In this document: positions 26,749 through 36,413 of the stretch, piece after piece
Layout of the letters: the number at the start of each line of letters is the position of its first letter
Numbering within the stretch: the first letter of the stretch is position 1
Source of the DNA: Ruegeria spongiae
Lineage (GTDB): Bacteria; Pseudomonadota; Alphaproteobacteria; Rhodobacterales; Rhodobacteraceae
Length of the DNA stretch: 64,000 bases
Assembly (NCBI RefSeq): GCF_023502395.1
Contig: NZ_JAMFMB010000002.1
Span: 62,001-126,000 of the forward strand
Direction: 5' to 3'
Translations under genes and position numbers: made by a program
The notes under the pieces: model-generated
The model's database searches: none
The model's input: the letters and a program-made list of their open reading frames with translations, nothing else
Told to the model about the DNA's origin: nothing

Positions 26749-28934
26749 CTGTTCCCGCCAAAGATATCCTTGAGCAGTTTGTCCACCGCTTTGCCAAGGC
26801 CACCCTTGCGCTTTTGCTGGCGCTTGGGTTCGGCGACGCGGGTGGGCTGCACCGGTTCTGCCATGGGCAGCGGCTTGGGCGCTATCCCCTCGTTGACGCG
26901 GATCATTGTCTCGCGCCAGATCTCGGCGGGCAGGCCGCCACCGGTCACCCCCGACAGCGGCGTGTTGTCGTCATAGCCCATCCACACGCCGGTGACGTAA
27001 TCGGCGGTGAAGCCGATGAACCAGGCATCGCGCGCAGCCTGCGTCGTGCCGGTCTTGCCAGCAGCTTGCCGGTCCGGCAGTTGCGCCCGTTCTCCGGTGC
27101 CTTCTGAAACCACTTTCTCCATCATCCAGATCAGTTGCTGTGCGGCCTCGGTGCGGATCACCCGCTCACCGATGCCGCCGGTATTGTCGATCAGCGACTC
27201 GCTGTCGCCCAGCAGGGTCAGCTTTTCCATGCCATAGGGTGTCACCGAAGAGCCGCCATTGAGAATGCCGGCATATGCCCCGGTCATTTCCAGCAACGTG
27301 CTTTCTGATGCACCCAGCGCCAAGGCCGGACCATCAGCCAGCTCGTTGTCGATGCCAAATTCGCTGGCCACATGCCGAACCTTGTCGCGCCCGGCGATTT
27401 CGGAAACCTTCACCGCTGGCACATTAAGCGAATCCCTGAGGGCCCGGGCTAACGATACCCGACCATAATGCTTGTGGGTGTAGTTCTTGGGGCACCATTG
27501 GCCTGATCCGGGAACGTTCATGCAATAGGGCTCGTCCATCACTGTATCGAGCGGCGAATATCCAAGTTCCAGCGCGGTGGCATAGACAAAGGGCTTGAAA
27601 GATGACCCGGTCTGTCGCTTGGCCTGCGTCGCCCGGTTGAAGGCACCGTTCACCCTGGTTTCGCGCCCGCCCACCATGGCACGCACGGCACCGTCGGCGG
27701 ACATGACGACGATGGCCGCCTGCGCCTTGGATCCTTCGCGTACCTTTTCCTGGAACACGAATTGCATCGCCTCTTCGGCTGAACGCTGGATGCGCGGGTC
27801 AAGCGTGGTGCGGATGATCACGTCTTCGGTGGTGTTGCCGCCGAAAAAGCCGGGCAGTTCGCCCATGATCCAGTCGGCGAAATAGCCACCGGCGCGGGCG
27901 GCTGCGGCCTCGGACAGGCGCGCGGGGTTGTCGCGAGCCTCAGTGGCCTGCGCGGCGGTCAGATAGTCCTGGTTTTCCATCAGGCCCACGATCAGCCGCG
28001 CGCGCTCCTGCGAGCGTTTGAGGTTGTTGGTGGGCGCATAGCGCGAGGGCGCCACAAGCAGCCCGGCCAGCATCGCCGCTTCGGCGGGGTCAACCTCGGC
28101 GGCGGATTTGCCGAAATAGCGCTGGCTGGCCGCCTCGAACCCACGCGCACCAGCGCCCAGAAAGGCGCGGTTGAGATAGATGGTCAGCACCTCGTCCTTG
28201 GTATACTTGGTCTCCATCGCCAGCGCATAGATGGCTTCCTTGGCCTTGCGCCAGAGCGAACCCTGTCGGCAGTCGCTTTCATAGGCGGCCTCCGATTCCC
28301 ATTCCTTTGGGTCATAGGGCACACCAAGGCACAGCAGCTTGGCAGTCTGCTGGGTGATCGTTGATCCGCCATGGCCGGACAGCGGGCCGCGCCCCTCGCG
28401 CAGGTTGATGCTGACCGCGCTGGCGACGCCGCGGGGGCTGACGCCAAAGTGGCGGTAGAACCGCTTGTCCTCGGTCGCGACAACGGCGTTCTTGAGATAG
28501 GGCGAGACGGTATCGGCGGTGATCGCCCCACCGAACTGATCGCCGCGCCAGGCAAAAACCCGGCCATCCTTGTCCAGCAAGGTAACCGAGCCGCGCGCCC
28601 GCCCGTCCAGCAGCGCGCTGGGCTCGGGCAGAGTGGTATAAACATAGCCCACCGCCAGCGCGACGAGCAGCCCGGCAACCAGACCGACCCGCCAGGTAAA
28701 GCCCCAGATCAGCCGGAACACCCAGCGAAACAGCCGCTGAAACAGCCCGATAATGCCACCACGGGTCTTGCGTGCCGTGCGCCGTGCCGGTTTCCGCCTT
28801 GCCTTGGTGGTCTGGCTCTTCTTGGCCGCAGGCTTCTTCTTCGGGGCGGCCCGCTTTTTCGGCTTGGGTTTGGTTCCCGACGCGTACCGCCTGTCCGCAA
28901 CCAATGGCGGCTTTCGTCGTTTGGAATCGCTCAT
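26745..28934 (-). CDS. Class A penicillin-binding protein (PBP1A family)
   Basis: A 729-residue bifunctional peptidoglycan synthase. The N-terminal cytosolic tail (about residues 18-60) is extremely Lys/Arg/Ala/Pro-rich, then comes one membrane helix (near 80-100). The glycosyltransferase-51 domain has VATEDKRFYRHFG and GGSTITQQTAKLLC. The transpeptidase domain has the serine motif TGSSFKPFVYA, then SLNVPAVK (SxN) and AGKTGTTQAARDAWF (KTG). All catalytic motifs are intact. The start at 28934 (MSDSKRRKPPL) is chosen over 28970. It is convergent with mlaC. Confidence 0.93.
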   Translation of the reverse strand: MSDSKRRKPPLVADRRYASGTKPKPKKRAAPKKKPAAKKSQTTKARRKPARRTARKTRGGIIGLFQRLFRWVFRLIWGFTWRVGLVAGLLVALAVGYVYTTLPEPSALLDGRARGSVTLLDKDGRVFAWRGDQFGGAITADTVSPYLKNAVVATEDKRFYRHFGVSPRGVASAVSINLREGRGPLSGHGGSTITQQTAKLLCLGVPYDPKEWESEAAYESDCRQGSLWRKAKEAIYALAMETKYTKDEVLTIYLNRAFLGAGARGFEAASQRYFGKSAAEVDPAEAAMLAGLLVAPSRYAPTNNLKRSQERARLIVGLMENQDYLTAAQATEARDNPARLSEAAAARAGGYFADWIMGELPGFFGGNTTEDVIIRTTLDPRIQRSAEEAMQFVFQEKVREGSKAQAAIVVMSADGAVRAMVGGRETRVNGAFNRATQAKRQTGSSFKPFVYATALELGYSPLDTVMDEPYCMNVPGSGQWCPKNYTHKHYGRVSLARALRDSLNVPAVKVSEIAGRDKVRHVASEFGIDNELADGPALALGASESTLLEMTGAYAGILNGGSSVTPYGMEKLTLLGDSESLIDNTGGIGERVIRTEAAQQLIWMMEKVVSEGTGERAQLPDRQAAGKTGTTQAARDAWFIGFTADYVTGVWMGYDDNTPLSGVTGGGLPAEIWRETMIRVNEGIAPKPLPMAEPVQPTRVAEPKRQQKRKGGLGKAVDKLLKDIFGGNR

Positions 28935-29052
28935 GTCAGACTCTGCCCGGTTCTTTTCTTTGCGGCACAATACCCTGACCGTAAGGGCGTGTTGAGGGGA
29001 TATTGCGCAGAAATTCGACCTTTCACACTTGCCTAAAAATTACCCAAACGAA

Positions 29053-29131
29053 TTGCATTGTGCAAAAAATGTGCAACTTCACTGCCTGAATGCCCTTTCT
29101 GCCCCGTCCTTGCGTTCCCTGTCCCAGGGAA
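29053..29131 (+). promoter_or_regulatory. Inverted/direct repeats upstream of glnK
   Basis: Upstream of glnK, TTGCA (29053-29057) is followed by TGCAA at 29061-29065 and 29072-29076; the last two are 11 bases apart, one helical turn. A perfect palindrome TTCCCTG-tcc-CAGGGAA spans 29115-29131, ending 61 bases before the GTG start. These are candidate binding sites for a nitrogen regulator such as NtrC, by analogy with glnK-amtB in other proteobacteria. No strong sigma-54 promoter could be fixed. Confidence 0.4.
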
Positions 29132-29192
29132 TCCGGGAAGTTTCTGCACATGCAAAATACCGGACCACACCGGTGAAACGAAGGGGAACAAC

Positions 29193-29531
29193 GTGAAACT
29201 CATCATAGCGACAATCAAACCGTTCAAGCTGGAGGAGGTCCGCGAAGCGCTGACCGAGGCCGGCGTGCGCGGGATGATGGTAACGGAAATCAAGGGCTTT
29301 GGCTCGCAATCGGGGCATACCGAGATCTATCGCGGCGCCGAATATGCGGTGAATTTCGTGCCCAAGATCAAGCTCGAGATCGTGGTGTCCGCCAACATGG
29401 TCGATCAGGTGATCGACACTATCGCGACCACCGCGAAGACCGGAAAAATCGGCGACGGCAAGATCTTTGTTCTCGACGTGCAGCAGGCGGTCCGCGTCCG
29501 CACCGGCGAGATCAACGAAGACGCCCTCTGA
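29193..29531 (+). CDS. glnK: Nitrogen regulatory P-II protein, GlnK type
   Basis: A 112-residue P-II signal protein, exactly the family length. It begins KLIIATIKPFKLEEVREAL. The T-loop RGAEYAVNFVPK has the uridylylated Tyr51. The ATP-binding C-terminal region is KTGKIGDGKIFV. Trimeric GlnK senses 2-oxoglutarate and ATP/ADP and blocks AmtB when nitrogen is plentiful. The start is GTG at 29193 with AAGGGGA upstream. It is 32 bases before amtB, the standard glnK-amtB operon. Confidence 0.95.
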   Translation: MKLIIATIKPFKLEEVREALTEAGVRGMMVTEIKGFGSQSGHTEIYRGAEYAVNFVPKIKLEIVVSANMVDQVIDTIATTAKTGKIGDGKIFVLDVQQAVRVRTGEINEDAL

Positions 29532-29563
29532 GCGCAGCCAATCCAATTCCAGGGACAAAAAAC

Positions 29564-30889
<1,326 letters not shown>

Positions 30890-30910
30890 CACCTTTGCCG
30901 CAAGCGTCGG

Positions 30911-30938
30911 AGGCCCCGGTTCCGCCGGGGCCTTTTTT
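30911..30938 (+). terminator. Rho-independent terminator after amtB
   Basis: AGGCCCCGG (30911-30919) pairs with CCGGGGCCT (30925-30933) across a 5-base loop within a run of six T, 21 bases after the amtB stop. Confidence 0.92.
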
Positions 30939-31024
30939 GCTGCGGATGGATGAGCGCATGAGCATTTGATTTTGCGATGGTGGCCGGGGCATTGTTGGTG
31001 GGCAGGAATGGACGGAGCACGCCG

Positions 31025-31450
31025 ATGATCACCGAAGCGCAATACAGGGACTATATCGCGGATTTCAACGGGGCCTGCGCCGGAACCGGCATGACCCACG
31101 GGGATTTCTACGACAAATGGTATGAGCCGGACGCGGTGTTCGAGTACATTCCAAAGGCCAAGATCAACAGCGGAAAGGCGTCAGCCGTTGCTTTCTGGAC
31201 CGGCGTGTCAGAGATCATGCAAGAGACGATCCAACCGCATATCCATTTCGTCACCACACCAAGCCTGATCGCAACCGAGGCCCCGATTGATTTCCGCTGC
31301 AAGCAGGATCTGGAATGGGTGGGTGTGCAACACAAGGCGGGCACATCCTTCCGGCTGATGATGTGCGCCTTTTATGAGGTGAGCGAGAATGATCGGTTCA
31401 GATATGTGCGGGTCTATTCAATCTACCACCCGCATTATCAGGTGACGTGA
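31025..31450 (+). CDS. NTF2/SnoaL-like domain protein
   Basis: A 141-residue protein resembling the nuclear-transport-factor-2/SnoaL fold: TEAQYRDYIADFNGACAG, FYDKWYEPDAVFEYIPKAK, IQPHIHFVTTPSLIATE and the strand-like RYVRVYSIYHPHYQV. Members are small enzymes or binding proteins for diverse ligands; no substrate can be named. A GGAG site lies upstream of the ATG at 31025. It stands alone, with a terminator on each side. Confidence 0.72.
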   Translation: MITEAQYRDYIADFNGACAGTGMTHGDFYDKWYEPDAVFEYIPKAKINSGKASAVAFWTGVSEIMQETIQPHIHFVTTPSLIATEAPIDFRCKQDLEWVGVQHKAGTSFRLMMCAFYEVSENDRFRYVRVYSIYHPHYQVT

Positions 31451-31474
31451 CGCACCCGGCTGGACCGGGTGCGT
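31450..31474. terminator. Bidirectional hairpin between NTF2-like and aminotransferase genes
   Basis: ACGCACCCGG (31450-31459) pairs perfectly with CCGGGTGCGT (31465-31474) across a 5-base loop. It overlaps the end of the NTF2-like stop and lies 10 bases from the convergent aminotransferase stop. T runs are short. Confidence 0.6.
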
Positions 31475-31483
31475 TATGGGGGG

Positions 31484-32668
31484 CTAGACGCCGACCTCGA
31501 CAATCGCCTGTGCCAGAATCGGCACTGTCTGCGCATTGAGGCCGGCGATGTTCATCCGGCTGTCGCCGACCATGTAGATGCCATGCTCAACCCGCAGCTT
31601 TTCGACCAGTTCCGGCGCCGCTCCGATGCGTGAGAACATGCCACGGTGCTGCGCGATAAACCCGAACCGGTCCGAGCCGGAGAGACGCTGCAGCTCATCG
31701 GCCAGTTGCTGGCGCAGGCCCAGCATCGACAGACGGACCTCTTCCAGCTCCTGCTGCCAATCAGCGCGCAGGGCGACGTCGCCCAGGATCGTGGTGACGA
31801 CACGCGCCCCGTGATCGGGGGGAAAGGAATAGTTCTGGCGGTTCAGGAAGGCCAGCGTGGACTGATTGAGTGCGGTCTGGCTTGCATCCGCGCTGATCGC
31901 CATCAGCAGGCCGGTACGCTCGCGATAGACCCCGAAATTCTTCGAACAGCTCGCCGCGATCAGGCATTCGCTGACTGATGAGGCCACCAGCCGCGTGGCG
32001 GCGGCGTCTTCCTCCAGCCCGTCGCCAAAGCCCTGATAGGCGATGTCGATCATCGCGATCAGGCCCTGTTCGTTGATCAGGTTCACCACGTCCTGCCACT
32101 GAATCAGGTTCATGTTCGCACCGGTCGGGTTGTGGCAACAGCCATGCAGCAGCACAACATCGCCGGGGCGCGCCTGTTTCAGGTCTTCGATCATGCCGTC
32201 AAAATCGACGCCGCGTGTTTCGGCGTCGAAATAGCGATAGGGCACCATCTCGATCCCCAGATAGTTCAGGATCGAGATATGGTTCGGCCAGGTCGGGTTC
32301 GAAACAAATATCCGTGCCGAAGGGTTGGCCATGCGCACCAGCTCAAACGCTTGCCGACAGGCTCCGGTACCGCCCGGTGTGGCGACGGCAGCGACGTTTT
32401 CGCGCGGTACCGCGCCGTTCAGGATCAGGTTGATCATCGCATCCGAATAGGCGGGATCACCGGCAAGCCCGGTATAGGCCTTGGATTGCTGTTCCTCCCA
32501 GACCTGTCGTTCGGCCGCCTTGACCGCGCGCATCACCGGAGTGATGCCCTCGGCGTTCTTGTAGACGCCGACGCCCAGATCGATTTTCTGGTCGCGCGGG
32601 TCTTCGCGATACATCTGCATCAGCGCCAGAATCTTGTCGGCGGGCTGCGGCTTGAGGTGTTCGAACAT
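31484..32668 (-). CDS. Aspartate/aromatic aminotransferase (class I)
   Basis: A 394-residue PLP enzyme of the AspC/TyrB type: MFEHLKPQPADKILALMQMY at the start, KIDLGVGVYKN, FVSNPTWPNHISILNYLG, LLHGCCHNPTG, the Schiff-base lysine in IAASCSKNFGVYRERTG and the closing GRM-like GMFSRIG. It transaminates aspartate or aromatic amino acids with 2-oxoglutarate. Such enzymes also convert cysteine to 3-mercaptopyruvate. That is notable because its ATG shares one base with the stop of the sulfurtransferase gene upstream (TGATG). Confidence 0.93.
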   Translation of the reverse strand: MFEHLKPQPADKILALMQMYREDPRDQKIDLGVGVYKNAEGITPVMRAVKAAERQVWEEQQSKAYTGLAGDPAYSDAMINLILNGAVPRENVAAVATPGGTGACRQAFELVRMANPSARIFVSNPTWPNHISILNYLGIEMVPYRYFDAETRGVDFDGMIEDLKQARPGDVVLLHGCCHNPTGANMNLIQWQDVVNLINEQGLIAMIDIAYQGFGDGLEEDAAATRLVASSVSECLIAASCSKNFGVYRERTGLLMAISADASQTALNQSTLAFLNRQNYSFPPDHGARVVTTILGDVALRADWQQELEEVRLSMLGLRQQLADELQRLSGSDRFGFIAQHRGMFSRIGAAPELVEKLRVEHGIYMVGDSRMNIAGLNAQTVPILAQAIVEVGV

Positions 32669-33522
32669 CAGGTTTCTCCGGTTGCGACGGGCAGGGTGGG
32701 GAAGGCACCCCATTCGGCCCAGGAGCCGTCATAAAGGGAATGGTCGGACTTGCCGATCCGCTCCAGCGCGAGCGACAGGATGGCGGCAGTCACACCGGAG
32801 CCACAGGTGGTGATCGCCGGTTTCTTGAGGTCCACGCCAGCGCTTTCGAAGACGGCGCGGCAGGCCTCGGGCGATTTCATCGTCCCGTCCTTGTTCAGGA
32901 GCATGGTATGGGGCACGTTGCGCGACCCCGGAATATGGCCCGAGCGCAGCCCCTCGCGCGGTTCGGGATCACTTCCGGCAAAGCGGCCCGGCGACCTTGC
33001 ATCGATGATTTCGTGATCGCGCAGCTTGGCGGCGGCCGAGACCTGGGTCACATCCCGGATCAGCTGGTTCTGTACCCGCACCGTCATGTGCCGGTCACGG
33101 ATCACGGGTGGCAGATCCTCGATCTCGCGCCCTTCGGCCCGCCATTTGGGAAAGCCGCCATCCAGCACAGCGACATTATTCTGGCCCATCAGACGAAACA
33201 GCCACCAGACCCGTGCGGCAGACATCAGCCCGGCACCGTCATAGATCACGACCTGATGGCCATCACCGACGCCCATCGCCCGCAGGCGAGACATGAATTT
33301 TTCCACCGGCGGTGCCATATGCGGCAGGTCCGAGCGCCGGTCGGAAATGTCGTCGATATCAAAGAAACGCGCGCCGGGGATATGGGCCTCTTGATACTCG
33401 GCCAGCGCATCGCGGCCCTGCTGCGGCAGATACCAGGAGCCATCCAGCACCCGCAGGTCGGGGTCCTTGAGATGCGCGGCCAACCAGTCGGTGGATACCA
33501 GTGTTTTCGGATCATCCTGCAT
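32668..33522 (-). CDS. sseA: 3-mercaptopyruvate sulfurtransferase
   Basis: A 284-residue tandem-rhodanese protein. The inactive N-terminal domain (DLRVLDGSWYLPQQGRDALA) is followed by the active one (EIIDARSPGRFAG), with catalytic loop TTCGSGVTA. The CGSGVT loop is typical of mercaptopyruvate sulfurtransferases rather than thiosulfate sulfurtransferases. It transfers sulfur from 3-mercaptopyruvate to thiols or cyanide. It is translationally coupled to the downstream aminotransferase, which suggests a cysteine-catabolic pair. Confidence 0.93.
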   Translation of the reverse strand: MQDDPKTLVSTDWLAAHLKDPDLRVLDGSWYLPQQGRDALAEYQEAHIPGARFFDIDDISDRRSDLPHMAPPVEKFMSRLRAMGVGDGHQVVIYDGAGLMSAARVWWLFRLMGQNNVAVLDGGFPKWRAEGREIEDLPPVIRDRHMTVRVQNQLIRDVTQVSAAAKLRDHEIIDARSPGRFAGSDPEPREGLRSGHIPGSRNVPHTMLLNKDGTMKSPEACRAVFESAGVDLKKPAITTCGSGVTAAILSLALERIGKSDHSLYDGSWAEWGAFPTLPVATGET

Positions 33523-33585
33523 CAGAGCCTCCGCCGTTATCGCAAATTGGGCTTATACAAGCGGTTTCCATGGCGCAAGGCGTGA

Positions 33586-34062
33586 TCAGCTATGATCCTT
33601 GAGCAACCGTTGTTTTTGCCGGGACCAGTCGCGTTTTGCCTGGGTTTCACGCTTGTCATGGGTTTTCTTACCCTTGGCGACGCCGATTTTCAGCTTTGCG
33701 ATGCCCTTGTGGTTAAAATAAAGCACCAGCGGCACCAGCGTCATGCCCTTGCGCTGGGTCGCGTTCCACAGATTGGACAGCTCTTTGCGCGAGACCAGCA
33801 GCTTGCGTCGCCGCCGTTCCTCATGCTTGAAGGATTTTGCCTGCTCATAGGGCGCGATATAAGAATTCACCAGCCACAATTCGCCCTCTTCGACGGCGGC
33901 ATAGCTTTCGGCGATGTTCGAGCCGCCCGCGCGCAGCGATTTGACCTCGGACCCTTCCAGGATCATGCCGCATTCGATGTCGTCCTCGATCGCATAATCA
34001 TACCGCGCCCGCCGGTTCTCGGCGATTACCTTGTAATTGGGGTTTGTTTTCTCTTTGGCCAT
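33586..34062 (-). CDS. smpB: SsrA-binding protein
   Basis: A 158-residue SmpB. It begins [17 protein letters not shown], continues [15 protein letters not shown] and [20 protein letters not shown], and ends in the basic tail [18 protein letters not shown] that enters the ribosome. With tmRNA it rescues stalled ribosomes. The frame is open further upstream, but homology starts at [12 protein letters not shown] (ATG 34062). No tmRNA gene was seen in the window. The 248-base gap to the hydantoinase cassette contains no other gene. Confidence 0.95.
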   Translation of the reverse strand: MAKEKTNPNYKVIAENRRARYDYAIEDDIECGMILEGSEVKSLRAGGSNIAESYAAVEEGELWLVNSYIAPYEQAKSFKHEERRRRKLLVSRKELSNLWNATQRKGMTLVPLVLYFNHKGIAKLKIGVAKGKKTHDKRETQAKRDWSRQKQRLLKDHS

Positions 34063-34310
34063 GGGGGGCAGATTTAGGCGCGCTTGTCGCCCGGTGCAAG
34101 CGGTGTCGCATCTGGCACCGTTTCGGCCCGCGCAGGTCGCAAATTGGCAAGCGGCGGCGGTTTCGGCCTGAAAGGCTGAGGGCATGACCTGTTTGCACAT
34201 TCCAAAACGGCTCGATCGCCGCGCCACCGGCAGTGATCTGGTCGCCTGACGCGTGCTTCGGCCGGATGGCCGGTAAACGTGACGGATGACGGCAAGATTT
34301 GGAATGACAG

Positions 34311-36413
34311 ATGAAACTTTCCCCAAGGCTGCGGCTGGCAATCGATATCGGTGGCACCTTCACCGACACGGTTCTGGTGTCCGGACATGACAGGATCGTC
34401 GGGTCCACCAAGACGCTGACCACCCATAAAAACCCCGCGCTTGGCGCGATGGAGGGCGCGCGGCACGTGCTGGCGCAGGCCGACCACGGTTTGAGTGAGA
34501 TCGACGGGTTTGTCCACGGCACCACGCTGGCCACCAACGCACTGATCGAAAAGCGCGGCGCGCGGGTCGCCACCGTCACCACCGAGGGGTTTCGGGACAT
34601 TCTGGAAATCGCTTATGAGCGCCGCTATGCGCAATATGACCTGAGCCTTGAGAAACCCGACTTTCTGGTGCCCCGCGACCGCGCGTTCACGATCCCTGAG
34701 CGGATGTCGGTGCAGGGTCAGGTGTTGCGCCCGCTGGACAAGGGTGCCATCGCGCCGCTGCTGGAGCAGATTGTCGCCTGCGGCGCCGAGGCGGTTGCGA
34801 TCTGTCTGCTGCATTCTTATGCCAACCCCGCTCATGAGCACCGTTTGCGGGACAGTCTGCTTGCGGCCCGGCCCGGTCTGACCGTGTCGATCTCGTCCGA
34901 GGTCAGCCCCGAGGCGCGTGAATTCGAACGTCTGAGCACCACCGTGGCCAACGCCTATATCCAGCCTCTGATGGCGTCTTATCTGGAACGGTTACAGTCT
35001 CTGCTTCAGGCCGAAGGGCTGGTATGCCCGATACTGATGATGACGGCGGGTGGTGGCATGTGCACGCTGGACACCGCTACGCGCTTTCCGATCCGTCTGG
35101 TCGAATCCGGCCCGGCGGGTGGCGCGATACTGGCCGCGCATATCGCGGCGCAGGCCGGGCTGGACCACGTCCTGTCGCTGGATGTCGGGGGCACCACCGC
35201 CAAGCTCTGCCTGATTGATACTGCGCAGCCGCAAACCTCGCGCCGCTTCGAGATTGCGCGCGCGGCGCGCTTCATCAAGGGTTCGGGCATGCCGGTGCGC
35301 ATTCCGGTGATCGAGATGATCGAGATCGGTGCAGGCGGCGGCTCGATCGCCGGTGTCGACCGGTTGGGGCGGCTGACGGTTGGCCCGAAAAGCGCCGGGT
35401 CAGAGCCGGGTCCGGCAGCGTTCGGGCTTGGTGGCGTCGCGCCGACGGTCACCGATGCCGATATCGAGCTGGGATTCCTGCGACCCGAGGGGTTTGCCGA
35501 TGGACGGATACGGATCGACACGCAGGCTGCGCATGTGGCGCTGGGCGAGCAGATCGGCGCGCCGCTCGACCTGTCGGCGGCCGAGGCCGCGGATGGGGTC
35601 AGTCGGATCGTTCAGGAAAGCATGGCCTCGGCAGCGCGGATGCATGCGGTGGAATCCGGCAAGGACCTGGGCAGCCGTACGTTGATTGCCTTTGGCGGCA
35701 ATGGGCCGCTGCATGCCAGCCGGTTGGCGCGATCGGCCGGGGTCGCGCGCATCCTGATCCCGCCCAATCCCGGCGTTGGGTCGGCTGTCGGGTTCCTGTT
35801 CGCCCCGGTTTCGTTCGAAATTGTGCGGTCCCGCTACGCGCGTCTGGGCACGTTGCCAGTTGCGCAGATCAACGCGTTGTTCGCTCAGATGCTGGGCGAG
35901 GCCGAAGTGGTGGTGGCCCAGGGCGCGGGCGATGCTGAAAGGTTGACACGGCGCAGCGCGTTCATGCGCTACGCCGGACAAGGCCATGAGATCGAGATCG
36001 CCTTGCCCGACCGCCCCCTGACGCACTCAGATTTGCCCGCTCTCACTGAGGCGTTTGATGCCGAGTACCGCAACCAGTTCTCCAGACCGGTTCCGGGGAT
36101 GGAGATCGAGATACTCAACTGGTCGGCCAGGGTATCGACGCACAGCACACCTGTGAGGAAATGTGTCGAAAATCCCAAAGTTAGAGACCATATTGCCACG
36201 CAATCGACTCCGATAATCTGCGATGTGGACGGGACGCCAAGGCAAGCTGCTCTGGTCAAGCGCGAGGCGCTGCAGCCCGGCGACCAAATAGAAGGCCCAG
36301 CGCTGATCACCGAGCCGCAGACCACCACACTGGTGTCCAGCGATTTCAAGGCACAGGTCGATGCGATGGGCAATCTGGTCCTGACCCGTCACGCCAAAGG
36401 AGGTGCCGAATGA
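34311..36413 (+). CDS. hyuA: Hydantoinase/5-oxoprolinase subunit A
   Basis: A 700-residue ATP-dependent hydrolase subunit. The N-terminal ASKHA-type phosphate loop [12 protein letters not shown] (about residues 10-21) is followed by the second nucleotide motif [16 protein letters not shown] and [10 protein letters not shown]. It opens cyclic amides (hydantoin, N-methylhydantoin or 5-oxoproline) with ATP, together with subunit B. It heads a four-gene run, each junction overlapping by 4 bp. GGA lies seven bases before the ATG. The true substrate is not provable from sequence. Confidence 0.9.
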   Translation: MKLSPRLRLAIDIGGTFTDTVLVSGHDRIVGSTKTLTTHKNPALGAMEGARHVLAQADHGLSEIDGFVHGTTLATNALIEKRGARVATVTTEGFRDILEIAYERRYAQYDLSLEKPDFLVPRDRAFTIPERMSVQGQVLRPLDKGAIAPLLEQIVACGAEAVAICLLHSYANPAHEHRLRDSLLAARPGLTVSISSEVSPEAREFERLSTTVANAYIQPLMASYLERLQSLLQAEGLVCPILMMTAGGGMCTLDTATRFPIRLVESGPAGGAILAAHIAAQAGLDHVLSLDVGGTTAKLCLIDTAQPQTSRRFEIARAARFIKGSGMPVRIPVIEMIEIGAGGGSIAGVDRLGRLTVGPKSAGSEPGPAAFGLGGVAPTVTDADIELGFLRPEGFADGRIRIDTQAAHVALGEQIGAPLDLSAAEAADGVSRIVQESMASAARMHAVESGKDLGSRTLIAFGGNGPLHASRLARSAGVARILIPPNPGVGSAVGFLFAPVSFEIVRSRYARLGTLPVAQINALFAQMLGEAEVVVAQGAGDAERLTRRSAFMRYAGQGHEIEIALPDRPLTHSDLPALTEAFDAEYRNQFSRPVPGMEIEILNWSARVSTHSTPVRKCVENPKVRDHIATQSTPIICDVDGTPRQAALVKREALQPGDQIEGPALITEPQTTTLVSSDFKAQVDAMGNLVLTRHAKGGAE

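Noticed and set aside
29099-29114. Possible sigma-54 promoter upstream of glnK (CTGCCCCGTCCTTGCG)
   Set aside because: The -12 TTGC fits but the essential -24 GG is absent, so it was not called as a promoter.
34198-34306. 9-bp inverted repeat CATTCCAAA / TTTGGAATG before hyuA
   Set aside because: The copies are about 90 bases apart, and a match of this length within a 250-base gap can arise by chance.
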